From Bombyx mori (taxonomy: Eukaryota > Arthropoda > Insecta > Lepidoptera > Bombycidae), in assembly GCF_030269925.1 (NCBI RefSeq), contig NC_085121.1:7829501-7893500 (forward strand): a DNA stretch of 64,000 bases, read 5' to 3'. Each line of letters begins with the position of its first letter. The stretch's first letter is position 1. The notes below the pieces were generated by a model. That model saw nothing but the letters and a program-made list of their open reading frames with translations, did no database searches and was not told the origin of the DNA. Below are positions 10,714-22,527 of this stretch, in pieces. The position numbers were made by a program, and so were the translations under genes.

Positions 10714-11150
10714 GTAGGCATTGTATTTTCTGTATTTGTTCTAAATTATTGTTCAATTCATGTTTTTGTAATGGAGCAATTATCACAAGGAAACTTGTAT
10801 TCAGATTTTGAATAAACAAATATTTATTTACTAACTTACTTTTTTCTCTGAATTTCTGAATATATTGTAAAACCTAATAGTAGCGTTGATGTGGTGAAAA
10901 ATTTAATGCCTATTTCAGCGACAATAAAAATTCAATATATTAATTAATGTATTATATTTTATTATAATTAATTATTTATATTAAGTTTATTAAAATATAA
11001 TATTTAAATAAATATATTAAATAAATAAAATTTACTTCTCTATGCATGAAAATGTTTTTTGTATATTATGAGATATGAGAATAATGTGTATATTATATAT
11101 GTGGACTGAAAAACAAATCTATATACTTAATGATTATATTTTTATTTCAG
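10714..11150 (+). other. Possible 3' UTR intron of the LRSAM1-type gene
   Basis: A donor-like CAG|GTAGGC lies 13 bp after the stop codon. An acceptor with a pyrimidine run (TTTTTATTTCAG|GATCTC) ends at 11150. Splicing between them would give a longer 3' UTR; otherwise transcripts could end at the poly(A) signal inside this interval. Neither choice can be settled from the DNA. Confidence 0.3.
10811..10816 (+). terminator. AATAAA polyadenylation signal
   Basis: A canonical AATAAA lies 111 bp after the LRSAM1-type stop codon and is followed by a T-rich stretch. It is the most likely 3' end of the mRNA. Confidence 0.7.
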
Positions 11151-12653
11151 GATCTCAAAAAACAAATGAATTAACTTGAATATCTTGAAGCATTGTGGAG
11201 AATGGAAAGGATTCAAAGAAGTCACTAATCTTTAGTAATTTTGATAAGATATCATTATGCTTTTCATATTATTTATGAACATTGATGAGAAAAATAATAA
11301 TACTGAATTGAGAAGAAAAGTGTAGTCCTCAATTTTGAAGGGTATTTAAAATATTAAAGATAATACAAATCATAATATTGATGAGTTATACTGTAATTAT
11401 CAATTATGACTATAAATAAAACAGGAAAATGTTTTAAATGTTTATAATGCAATGATGTATTTGTGAGAAAACCCAAACCAAAAATGTTAATTAGTGAGGT
11501 ATTATACAAATTCAAACATTAACTTTGGGCCTGTACCATTTTTAATAATTTTTAAATTATAAAGAACATTAAAATTGTTATATTAAGAAATGCATATATT
11601 CCTTGCAAGATGCCACTATTTTGGTATTTCGCTATTATAAAATTTGCCTCATTTGTTATTAAAAAATAATTATTATTGTACTCAATTTCATGTTATTGAT
11701 TAAGTAAAAAAAAATGCTTCAGAGTAATTGTATACAGTTTCTGCAGATTTGCTGTTACTATCTGCTAAATGGGTGCTTGTACATTGATAGAGTATATCGT
11801 ATTCAAGAATGGTTATTTTAAACTTATTGATTGTACAAGGGCTTATTGGTGGCTAACCGCGGAACTGATTCACACTTTTGTAATCAGGTGTATTGGTAAT
11901 ATGGAGTAGGTTATTTTTGAAATATCTATATTATATTACCATATTTGGTATATGGTATATCACCTACCACAGTTATTTATTATGAAACTATAATCCACAA
12001 TAGCAAAACATTTTATTATAAAAAGCTTGGAAACTTTGAGTCAACATAGAGACTTGTCATCTCTGTGTTTTAATGCGTGTTTCTTGGGTACTGCTCTGAG
12101 GAATTAAATGGTGGGGCGACTTGTGTCTCTGAAAATTGTGATATCCATAGGCGACGATAATCACTTAACATCAGGTGGGCAATAAAGTTAATAAGCAAAA
12201 AAAATATACTAACTTTATACCAATTAAATATCCCAGGAGCAAGTTTTTAAAATATAGGTACTACTGGTTTAATAATGAAATATGAGAAGTTAAATAATAT
12301 TAATTACGCTATAATATTATTATAGTAACTTTTTTCATATAGTAATTACATATTGTTTTAAAATAACGTTTAGTAACATAGTTTGAAGGTAATAATATTT
12401 CCCTACAATAAATATCATGTTGTTTTTAAAAATTACTTAATAACGTGTTACTATAATCTAAATTACTTACGCTCATTGTAACTACTCGGATTGAGATATT
12501 ATATTCATTAGCTTGTGTTATTTCGATTGTATTTTTACTCACTGCATAGTATTATTGTTTTGTTAGGCGGCGCATATATCAACTAAGCTTATTATATTAC
12601 CAAATCAGGAGTTTCTTGTTAAGTTCTACAGATCGGACTAAGATTATAGCGCG
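10820..12653. other. AT-rich non-coding stretch
   Basis: Very AT-rich DNA with no supported gene. The only feature seen is the LINE-tail fragment near 12100-12205. Confidence 0.5.
12100..12205 (+). repeat. LINE tail fragment
   Basis: The sequence GATATCCATAGGCGACGAT, then TCACTTAACATCAGGTGGGC and an A-rich end, is the plus-sense counterpart of the tail seen at 18275-18535. It is short and diverged. Confidence 0.5.
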
Positions 12654-12718
12654 TTTTTTTATGTTTGTGGGATTACTGTTGGCCCGTAGGCCTTTTTAGT
12701 TTCACCAGGACAGGAGCG
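12654..12718 (-). repeat. BMC1-like LINE 3' tip fragment
   Basis: A T-run is followed by ATTACTGTTGGCCCGTAGGC and TTTCACCAGGACAGG. This matches the 3' tips of the complete LINEs at 37186 and 49426. Only the last 60 or so bases are present. Confidence 0.7.
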
Positions 12719-12990
12719 TGTTTTATGCTCACACGGTATCACGCATTCTATCCATTTCTACTACTAAGCAGCCATGTCTTCTGGCTTAAGACCGGTAGGT
12801 AGATAGGCAAAAAACAGAGACTATTCATTTAAGTACTTTACTGGTAATAAAAAAGTTATTTATTAAAATATGTCGTCGCTGAATTTCTGATACAGTAACC
12901 CTTGATTTCACCTGGCCTGTGTGCTTAGCGCCCTAGCGGTAAATGTAGGGGCGCTGTTCCAAATCCATACAAATTTGAGATAATTTTTGT

Positions 12991-13216
12991 CCTTACGGAT
13001 CATATGCTAGGGTTATTGGATCATTTGGATCTGATATCCAATAACCCTTGCATTAGACGCCTACAGCTCTCACACTAGGAGCCGGTTTAGGGACCCCAGT
13101 AGCCATACTCGTGGAACTCGGCAAAGAGTTCGACGTGCAACCCTAACCTAAACATCAGCCCGCTGAGTTTCTCGCCGGCCTCAGGGCCACCAGTAATCCT
13201 TCAATCATAAAAAAAA
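12991..13216 (+). repeat. BMC1-like LINE 3' fragment with internal deletion
   Basis: This plus-sense fragment matches the end of ORF2 and the 3' UTR of the complete LINEs (blocks CAATAACCCTTGCATTAGA, GGGACCCCAGTAGCC, CAGCCCGCTGAGTTTCTCG). After GCCGG it jumps to the extreme 3' tip (CCACCAGTAATCCTTCAATC) and an A-run, so about 200 bp of the UTR are missing. Confidence 0.8.
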
Positions 13217-14673
13217 GAAAACTTTTAGGCGAGATCGAGAAGTTAAAAACTCTCACAACTGGTAGAGTGTGAAAGTAAGTGCGGTCGTTGTCACCGCGCC
13301 GATCACTTTTTGCTACCTTGCTCTTGCCTAATAGGTAGGGAAAAAAGATCACATCCACCGGACACTACTATTTTTGCGGTTCATACATTTCTAAAATCGC
13401 TCGGAAATGTCCTGAATCTTATTAAGACTCTTTGTCAATCTAACGGATTGTGCCTTGGTACCTTACTATTTATATATTTGTATCACTGTATTGTGTTTAA
13501 CTATAGAGTGTACATATTCGAATGTTGATGAAAACGGCTGTGAGTACATACGTTAAGGTACGCATAAAAATATTTCAAAACGTACGGTAAAAATGCAAAA
13601 AGGAATATCTGTTCAAAATATAATTGTTCCTGAGACTAAACTTAATAAAAAATATTGTTTAATTGTGCAATTGTATTATAATAATTGTAATTGCTTAAAT
13701 TGAAGTTTATTGATTAATTTTAAAGCGCTTAGGGAATCTTTTGGGCTCCCGAGACCAAAACTTTATCATAGTTTAACAAAACGTTACAGAATTTCACCGC
13801 GCTAATCTCTAATGCAATACAAAAAAATCGCATTATTATTCAATCGGATTGTGCAAAATATAAGAAATATTGGTTAATCCTTGCCAATAAAAGCAGTTAT
13901 CGGAGCTTTAAGGTTATCAATATCAATAATACTAAAATTCAATGCATCTGTTTCATTGAAGAAAAGCAAGAACAATATAAAGAATATAAAAAAGAGTGGA
14001 ATAGAAACAGGAGAACAAAAACCAGCAGTTTTTAGGATTCGTTTCTTGTAGGTACGTACGTTTTCTTGTCAAACCACTAGACCGATATTGACTATTTTGG
14101 ATATTGACTAATTTGGAATTATTATTGTACATTTTTGAGCCCCGAGAAAGAATGTAATTTTGCTTTTGATGCCACTGCTGGGTATAGGAATTGGAAAACG
14201 GGAATTAAAATGCTCGTAGAAAGATAGTTAGTTCATTATAAAAGTATAAGACTATATTGAATTATATTACATGAATTTTACATATTTATAAAGCTCCGGT
14301 GACACATATTGAATAAGATCGTCAAACGATATTTGGATTAACAATTAATATTGTCTTCCGAATATGTTATGGTTGTAATAACAGTATACCTATGTTGATC
14401 TCGGCTGTCCTGAAGCCACGTAAAATTGATTGAGATAAAAAGATAAAATGCGGATGTGAATAAAATCAAGTTTAATTCCTAATGGATAAATCAGTTCACT
14501 TTGTTCAATTATTTGAATTGGTAGTCCCGTTCCAGGAAGTGCTCAAGTTAATGGCGCGCAATATTTCCGACAGTGAGATACGTTTTGTGCTTGCAATGAA
14601 TCGTGCTCAAGCCACAATTAACACTAATGAACAAAAATCTTTGGCTTTACTCAATCTTGTCGTATGGTTATGT
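13217..14673. other. Non-coding stretch without recognised features
   Basis: No supported gene, RNA or complete repeat is seen. An open frame at 14482-14685 (67 codons) has no recognised similarity and runs into the target duplication of the next insertion. Confidence 0.4.
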
Positions 14674-15213
14674 ATGTACCTATAACCTTTTTTTTTTTTG
14701 GCCGTGGGCCGAACCTCTTACGAGGTCCTTGCGCCTAAGGGGCGCGCGGGGTATGTGGGACTGGTCCGCGACTGCGAGACCGCGGGCTCAAGGATGTTTT
14801 CAGGGCCCTAGCCACTAAACGACTCCTCTGCACTCTTTGCCCAAGCGTCCGATCCCCTCCGTGGCCAGAACCCGGATGAGGTAGGGGGGTTACCGCGGTC
14901 AACACTGCAACCAGACAGCGCGGCTCACCCCAAGGACGCCCAGCTGACGGAGCCTTCGAGGCGAATCGAAGGCTCTGAAACGTCGGCCGTCTCGGTACGG
15001 CAGACCGTCAGGCCGCCCAGACGGTGCCGCTGGTGTCCCGGAAAACCCCGCTGGACCAGAACCAGCCTGCCGGGTCGGGACGCGATACACCCTCAACCGG
15101 TTGCTCTTTCGAATCTCCTTGGCAGCGCGCTAGAGTGGTGGTAGCGCGCCGCCCGGCCTCTACCCCCCTCAGGTCGCCCCTTGACCTTCACCGGGGGGAT
15201 GTACCTATAACCT
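14674..15213 (-). mobile_element. 5'-truncated GC-rich LINE fragment with 15-bp target duplication
   Basis: The 510-bp insert (14689-15198) starts with a run of 12 T and is GC-rich inside AT-rich DNA. It is bracketed by a perfect 15-bp direct repeat, ATGTACCTATAACCT, at 14674-14688 and 15199-15213. The T-run at the left edge means the sense strand is minus. Part of it (about 14940-15125) resembles 27705-27850. No reverse transcriptase motif remains, so the clade is unknown. Confidence 0.85.
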
Positions 15214-16961
15214 AGACCGAGTTTTTTATTAACTATAACTTGGTTGAATGTTTCAAAAAAACCATGAAAATATGATAGTTCTACAGAGTCAAAGCGGCCA
15301 TTGTGTATATTAGAACAAAAGGCGTCGAACATTGAGCCAAATATTTAAGAGCTTTAACAGATTAAGTGCAAAGGGATGTCTTTGTTTATTAATTATTCAT
15401 TTGTTTAGCGACATGTTAACAGTTGGTATTTATTTCTCATTAAATTATTATTTGTAACAATTATGCAGTCGATGAACAAAAGGAGTAATGTATCGATCTG
15501 AATTATGTAGTATTGTGTATTTTGCTTAGTCATCAAATTGTTACTTCATATTATAGCAATAATTTATATTTAAACGTAATTAATAATATTTAATTAAATA
15601 ATAGGTTTTATGCCATGGAATCTACATATTAACAAGCGCAGTCAAAGCAGTTAAGTTTTGACCGGCTGCTCGTCCACCGATTTTCTTTTGTTTAAAAGCT
15701 GTTGGCAATTTTTAGAGTTAATTTTTTTCTTTAAAAAGACATTTAATTACCAATTTCTCTTCTGTTTTTCAATCGTTTCTTTTAATATATTTTTAGTACC
15801 TATCTATGAGATTTAGTATTCGTAATGAAAATTTTAGAAATAGGTAATTTGTTTTTAAATTGTCAGTAAAAAGCAAAAGATAAAATGTGATACATAGAAT
15901 CGAAATTCTGAGGTGTCAGTGATCAACTATAGTTGAGTATCGATTCTTTGTCAGAACTAAACATAGCTAGTGCATCTAATAATATATTTTTGAAAAATTA
16001 ATTCTCGCAATTTAAAAACTTTAGAGCACTGATTTTTAACACGTAATAATTTTATTTTCAGCAAAGTGAAACTGAATGTACACCTTTGAAAGATAATTAA
16101 TCATGCTAACCAAAATAGTAAACCATGTTGATTTAAAAATTTATTATGGTTTTACCTTAAATTAATGTATATTATGTTTTATTTAATATGGCTAGTTCCT
16201 TGGTGTTTTATGGCAAGTTATTCCAACGTCAGTCAAAAATTATTCATGAGATAAAAATAGTATTTGTTCTACCATAACCGAATTAACATTAAGTACGAAT
16301 GAATAAAACAATGCAATAGATATATTCAACTTATAATTAACTTCATGGATAATTTTTTATCTGCCAATTAAGAATTCTACCTTTAATGTGAAACATAAAA
16401 CATTTGTGATTGGATATTTTACTATAATTTTGCGATTCTTGTCACATTGTTTCAAATAAATTTATTTGGCACATTTTTCAATTTCATTTCACAAACTCCC
16501 TCAAGAATTAATTTAATTTTTATGTAAACATTTATTTATTTAATAAATAAGTAATTTATTTTAAACTACTCAAAACTCATTTATGCTTCGATATCACTGT
16601 CACTATCGCATTTAATGGAATGATTTTTTGGAACATAATCGCTCACTACTAATCGTACGTCGATGGTACTATGACAGTAACATTCTTTGGAGCGCTAACA
16701 AATACTAAGTTTCATCACATTTGGATGAATGGCTTAGGAACGCATTGGGGAGAACGAAATATTGAATTTTATTTAAACATTCTTCGCCTTGTCCTTATCC
16801 AGCATTACGCTGGGTTGGTGTAGTATGTGCTCTTTTTCGATTTTAGCCTATTATATGCCATGTGAGTGCAGACACCCTTCTCTTTCATGTCCTCTTTCAT
16901 ACATTTCATTCAAGTTTTCTTAGAACGTCCCTTCCTCATATAACCATTTGCCCCAAGTCGA
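15214..16961. other. AT-rich non-coding stretch
   Basis: No supported gene is seen. A block near 16785-16955 with balanced composition (CTTCGCCTTGTCCTTATCC) may be an old repeat fragment, but I cannot place it. Confidence 0.4.
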
Positions 16962-17047
16962 TCTTTTTATTATGATTGAAGGATTACTGGTGGCCCGTAG
17001 GCCTTTCCAGTTTCAGCAGGACAGATGGGCGAGCAAAGGCTAAGTCA
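16962..17047 (-). repeat. BMC1-like LINE 3' tip fragment
   Basis: TTATGATTGAAGGATTACTG, then GTGGCCCGTAGGCCTTTCCA, and GGGCGAGCAAAGGCT match the 3' tip of the complete LINEs. The copy is truncated after about 85 bp. Confidence 0.8.
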
Positions 17048-17404
17048 AATAGATCTCCAATTCAGTGCTACATCAGTCAGAACGACTAAACACTAAAATA
17101 ATGCAGTGAATATTGATGAGATCAAAACATAAAACCCTCTTTAAAAACACGGGGAGTTGAACGTACCAAAGACAACAAAACTACTTCAGATTTATTCTGA
17201 AAATGTGCCAAATCGATTGGCAAGCCAAGTCAGTCAATTTTATTTATATTCCTCCATATAAATATAATTGACTGTCGTTTCGATTAGATTATGTTCATAC
17301 GACTGTTCAAAAACCATTCGAAATGGAGGGCCCTGATTGTGGATGGTAAAAGGGATTTAATTGCAATTAAGATAAATTCTATATCACTGTCTCTATTGAA
17401 TTGG

Positions 17405-18160
17405 GTTACGCGGGCGACCAAGTCACGACGCACCTGGTCCTAAGCGGTTAATGGGGCCCATAGATCCCGCAATATGAATCTCGTCGCACAACTCGAGGAC
17501 GAATTATCAATTTCATTAAAACAACGCCTGTAATACATAGATCCTATAAAATAATTTATTTCTTTTAATCAGACATCAAAGAAACTTCTGAAGACAGCTT
17601 TGCTGACATTTATGTTTGCGTGGAAGCTTTTGAAAAGAGTGTCTAAAAGCGGTGCTCGCAGCACGAATGCCGAGTCAACAGTGGTAGAATAAATACAATG
17701 GCATTTTTATTCCGATCGCGTCGTAGTGGGGGCGTCGAAAACGCATGTCAGGACCTGTAAGATGGAAGATCGGTATGAACAGTTTAAAATCACATTTTGC
17801 TACAGTGGTTGGAGTTTATAGAGAAAAGCATTTTTTGGTATGATTTTTTTCCGTTCGTCTCCGATGATCATTTGTTATCAGGATAGTGTGTACATTTTTA
17901 AGGGCTTTCAATTATTAAGGTTACCGCAATCTTTTATATATCAGGCTCTAGATGGGTGGACCAGCATAGGACTCACTTGGCGTTAAAGGGCTACCGAAGA
18001 CTGAATATCACACAGTTGTGAATGCCGCTATCCACCCTGTGGCCTGAGTTTGAAGTCACAGCTATATCTCGACAGTGCCACCATCAAAATCGGAGCGCAT
18101 AACAGCTTCATGGCAGAAACAGACAGTTTAATTATACCAAGCCGTGTGGGTTTACTATAA
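17405..18160 (-). repeat. Two decayed Bm1-like fragments
   Basis: Weak Bm1 tail similarity occurs at about 17405-17510 (GCGACCAAGTC, GCACCTGGTCCTAAGCGGTT) and again at about 17945-18160 (ATGGGTGGACCAGC, CGCATAACAGCTTCATGGCA). Both are highly diverged. The DNA between them has no recognised feature. Confidence 0.55.
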
Positions 18161-18274
18161 CTCTCTCGTATAGGTCGACTTAATATCGAAAAATAATGCG
18201 TAAAAATGCCTAAGCGCCTCTAACCTTTTTACACAGCTGCGAGGATTGCATGTCTTAGTCATAAAAAACCAAAC

Positions 18275-18535
18275 TTTTTTTTATTGCCTTTGTTGGTAGA
18301 CGAGCATACGGCCCACCTGATGGAAAGTGGTCACCGTCACTCATGGACGTCAGCAATGTCAGGGGCAGAGCTAAGCCGCTGCCACTAAGCCGCTACCATT
18401 AAGTACTCTCCGCAAATCTCGTTTGAAAAAGGACATGTCATAGCGCTCGGAAAACACCGTGGAGGAGAGTTCATCCCAAAACCGGATGGTACGTGGCAAA
18501 AAAGGTCTTTGGAAACGCACTGTCGATTATGCATT
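18275..18535 (-). repeat. LINE 3' tail of a second family
   Basis: A T-run is followed by GTAGACGAGCATACGGCCCA, GTGGTCACCGTCACTCATGG, GACATGTCATAGCGCTCGG and CGGATGGTACGTGGCAAAAA. I recognise this as a common lepidopteran LINE tail, but I cannot name the clade. Its first 80 bp resemble the tail of Bm1. Confidence 0.65.
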
Positions 18536-20999
18536 AGAATAGTTGTAAATTTTTCCATTAGGTACCTACATACAAGCTTATGATAGCCTGTGAACTATTC
18601 TTAGATAAGTATGGAAATAAGTGTAGTTCGACGAAGAAACGCTGGAACGAGGAAATTGAATTGAAACGAGCTCGCGATTCAATATCTGTAATGAAACTAA
18701 AACCGGAGTCTACATCCTTTCTTATATTATGTTTTCATTTTCCAACGGAATTGGTTCGAATTCTTGTATTACCAGAGACCTGATTGAATAAAATTGTGGG
18801 ACCGTATCTACATGCCTTTTTACGATAACTATATAGTATATTCTGTGGTCGGAAATGAATAAAACGTTACGTGTACTTTATTTTAACAGGCAACATTTAT
18901 TTGTCTTTATAGGACGTGTGGTCTGGGCATCAAGTAATAAAAAATATGTTCTTAATGTGCTCTCATCAAAAGGGACACGCAAATTTGGTAATAGTATAAA
19001 AATACACATATGAATCTAATTCGCTCAGAAATTATTCGGTTACTCAACCTTTTTTTTTTAATTAAAACATTTGACGCTATTTCGGTTGAGGTTAATTAAT
19101 CTAATTACTTTTTAAACGAGGTTTAAATGAATATAGTTAGTGAGTAATGTAATAAGCATAGAATGTAATTAGCTGCAATCATTATTCGTGCAGAGTCGTG
19201 CAACGGTCGACCCCGGCTAATTTACATTTATTCTGATTATATCGCAGATAAATTACAGTTAAAATTATCTATGTGATTTTAAACTTTAATTTAAATTCAA
19301 ATGTTAGCTTAAATTTGGAAAATGAAATTTATGTGCGAAATAATTTTGACGAATTACCAATAATAAAAATACCAGCTTTGGTATGTTTTACTAATGGATA
19401 GAATGGAATTAATCCGTATAGCTTTTCAACATGGAACACCACTGAACTAAATCCCATAAATTGTTTAGTAACATCATATGATAGATTTAGGAGTTGTGGT
19501 ATAGGTAGTTAAAACCCTACAGAAGGTTTGTGGAACAAAGTTTTGAGTTTGCTTCAGGCTTTTTCGCTTTAGTAGGTACATATATGGTTCTTTAAATGAT
19601 TTTGTTGGTTTTAATTTAAAATATATATATTTTTGTTGGATGCTTGGGTTTCTTGAATAAAACTTCCAAATCAATGTCACGCTTGTATTTTCTTTATACA
19701 GGTTTTTATGCAAAATTATTCGCAATTTTTATGTTGCGTACAAGTTAGCTTGGCACGGCGATTAATTAAAGTGTAATGGTGTAGGTAAACATAAATAAAA
19801 ATTTCAACATTGCTCCTTTAAATTTAGTAGGCGCTAACAATTTCCTTTCTGGCAGTTTATTAAGACTATATGAGTCGACTAGTATCAAAGCCGGCAATGT
19901 GACTTTTGGACAATTATTGGTAAATCAGAAAAACGAATTATTGACTTTGTATTCCATTGGCAGTCACAAAACTCTTCTGAACGACATCTTACATAAATAA
20001 CAGTTTAAGTATTAACCTTTATTTAATGCAGGTTTTGAACCGTATTCTTTGAAGGAGACGATTATATTCAAATCAATCTGTATTGACATATCAATAACAT
20101 TTTTTTGTTCAAATGCACAGATTGCCACCTTTGATAATAGACGACTCATATGCAACTATCTTAAATATACTGATATATAAAAGTATCTAACCACTTAACA
20201 CTAAGTTGGCCTTCAGTTTGTTCATCAAACTATTTACAAACAATCTAGACAATATAACTGAGATAAGACTACTTTCTTGAAAAATAGGGCAGGGTTAAAA
20301 TTATTTTAGTATACATAGTATAAAATAATCTTTGTTTATTAGTGTGAATGTAAGAAATCAGGATTATAAATTGAAGGAGGCGTGTTGTAATCTATGGTAA
20401 TTTTATAATACTGATTTATATTAGTCTATGGTTACTTGTTTAAATATGTCTGTCATGGTTCCCTCTTTCTCTTTCCGTGAATATAATTGTCTAAGAACAC
20501 TACTGGTCTCCTTTTATTGAAAACCTCAACAATAACAAATAACCATTCTTAAGCACTACGTAGGAAAGGTAACATTTTTTTGTTCAAAAACTGATTTACT
20601 CGTTTTCGATTAAACGCCAGTAAAGGAAATTCATGTCGGTTTCGCGCCGAGGACAACTAGATTTCCGGTCAACTTGACCCATTTTACTCAATAATACAAC
20701 ACAAAAGCTTCCTCAAATACTTTTAAAGTTGTTTATTTCAAGTGGAAAACGTACTAGGTATTAGAAAGTATATCATCAATAATTTATAGACTATTGATTC
20801 GTTAGAATACAACAACAATCCAATAATCCACGTTTAATTAGACATTTCAAGGTGAATACCGCTCTAGCTCCAGACTTGGTAGTTATGTTTGAATGTTATT
20901 TTAATAAGCGGCTGCTCAAGTCGGTACACATGACAGCTTCGCGGTAGAAATAGGTAGATTTGTGATATCTACCCGTTAGGAATTACAATATGCCCATCA
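18536..20999. other. AT-rich non-coding stretch
   Basis: No supported gene, RNA or complete repeat is seen. A weak Bm1-like patch lies near 20910-20985 (GACAGCTTCGCGGTAGAAAT). Confidence 0.45.
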
Positions 21000-21009
21000 G
21001 TAATTAGGG

Positions 21010-21386
21010 TTTTGAAACGCACGTCATTACGGATCCATCAGATCCAATAACTCTTGCATTAGACGCCTTCGGCTCTAAGGCTAGGAGTAGGTTTGGAGAC
21101 CCCGGTAACCGTACTCATCGATCTCGGCAAAGAGTTCGACATGCAACCTAACCCATGCATTAGCCCGCTCAGTTTCTCGCCGGATCTTCTCAAGGGGTCG
21201 CGATTCCGATCCGGCAGTAGATTCATTCGCGAAGCAGCTGCTCTCGAGTTGTTAGGTCTCCTTTGGAGGCGCTTGGGTAGCTGTTAGCTAATCCCACCCC
21301 TCCCGGTTGAGCCTTTGTTCGCCCACCTATCCTGGCGAAACTGGAAAGGCCTCCGGACTACTAGTAATCCTTCTATTATAAGAAAA
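21010..21386 (+). repeat. BMC1-like LINE 3' fragment
   Basis: This plus-sense copy covers the ORF2 end and the 3' UTR of the complete LINEs, ending ATCCTTCTATTATAAGAAAA. It keeps the CCGGATC/GATCCGG pairing discussed in the findings, while the outer stem is decayed. Its open frame at 21093-21287 parallels 37304-37528, which reflects shared DNA and not a gene. Confidence 0.85.
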
Positions 21387-21818
21387 GGGTTAAAACATTT
21401 TTGTGAATAAAAAAGTATTTATTTAAATACTACTTAACTATATATTATATAACAAACAATAAAAACTTAAATACAATGTTTTTTTTTAATAATTTTTTTG
21501 CACTTTATAGTTGGTCGAGGTCAGGGCTCACCGCGTGCTAAGTGGTTATAGTAGCCCGTAGACATAAATAATCATGTACATGTGTGCAGCAATAGCAAAA
21601 GGTGTGTCAATTAGAGTGAATTAATTAAATATTAGCAAAGAAATATTCTTGCACGTGCCAATTCTGTTGCTCTACGGTAGTCATCAACTATGATTGTTTT
21701 GCTAATTAAAAATGAAGGATTACACAAAAAGTTTGTTTCTTAATATATGAATTACGTCCTATGTAGACTTTATTAATTGTATACAAGGCATTAAAATTTG
21801 TAAGCAATAATGGTTTCA

Positions 21819-22065
21819 TTTTTTTTTTTTTTTTCTTGGATGGATGGACGAGCTCACAGCCCACCTGGTGTTAAGTGGTTACTGGAGCCCATAGACATCT
21901 ACAACGTAAATGCGCCACCCACCTCGAGATATAAGTTCTAAGATCTCAGTATAGTTACAACGGCTACCCCACCCTTCGAACCGAAACGCATTACTGCTTC
22001 ACGGCGGAAATAGGCGGGGTGGTGGTACCTACCCGTGCGGACTCCCAAGAGGTCCTACCACCAGT
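21819..22065 (-). repeat. Bm1 SINE, 5'-truncated
   Basis: A 16-base T-run leads into the standard Bm1 tail, ending GTCCTACCACCAGTG. The tRNA-like head is missing. Confidence 0.9.
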
Positions 22066-22527
22066 GAAATATCATATTGTCTAATTAGCAACTTTTCTAA
22101 TAATAAATCGAAAACAGAAACAAATTTATTAATTTATATATGTATGCATACTCATAGTAATCATAATAATGTATTCCAACGTTAAAACTTAATTATTTGG
22201 GATTACGATGATCCACTTCGATATGGCTATGAATTACGAACATTAATCTACTTGCAAAGTGGATGTAAATGTATATGCTAATCAATTCTGTGTGCGTTTA
22301 ATTATAATGTGAATAGGAAACATTGACACGGTTTGTGGAAATTACAATTATTACTGCAAATAGATTACAACACTGTAACAAAAAATGTGTATATGCAATT
22401 CTCTGTATTCAAATGTTATTCTGAATTTCAATAATATCTATATATTAATACGTGAAGCAAAAACTTTGTACCTCTTTTTACGAAAATTGCGCGGACGGAG
22501 GAGTGTGAAATTTGCCACACTTATATA

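Noticed and set aside
14482..14685. 67-codon frame before the LINE fragment
   Set aside because: It has no known similarity and its stop lies in the insertion's target duplication; no splice context was found.
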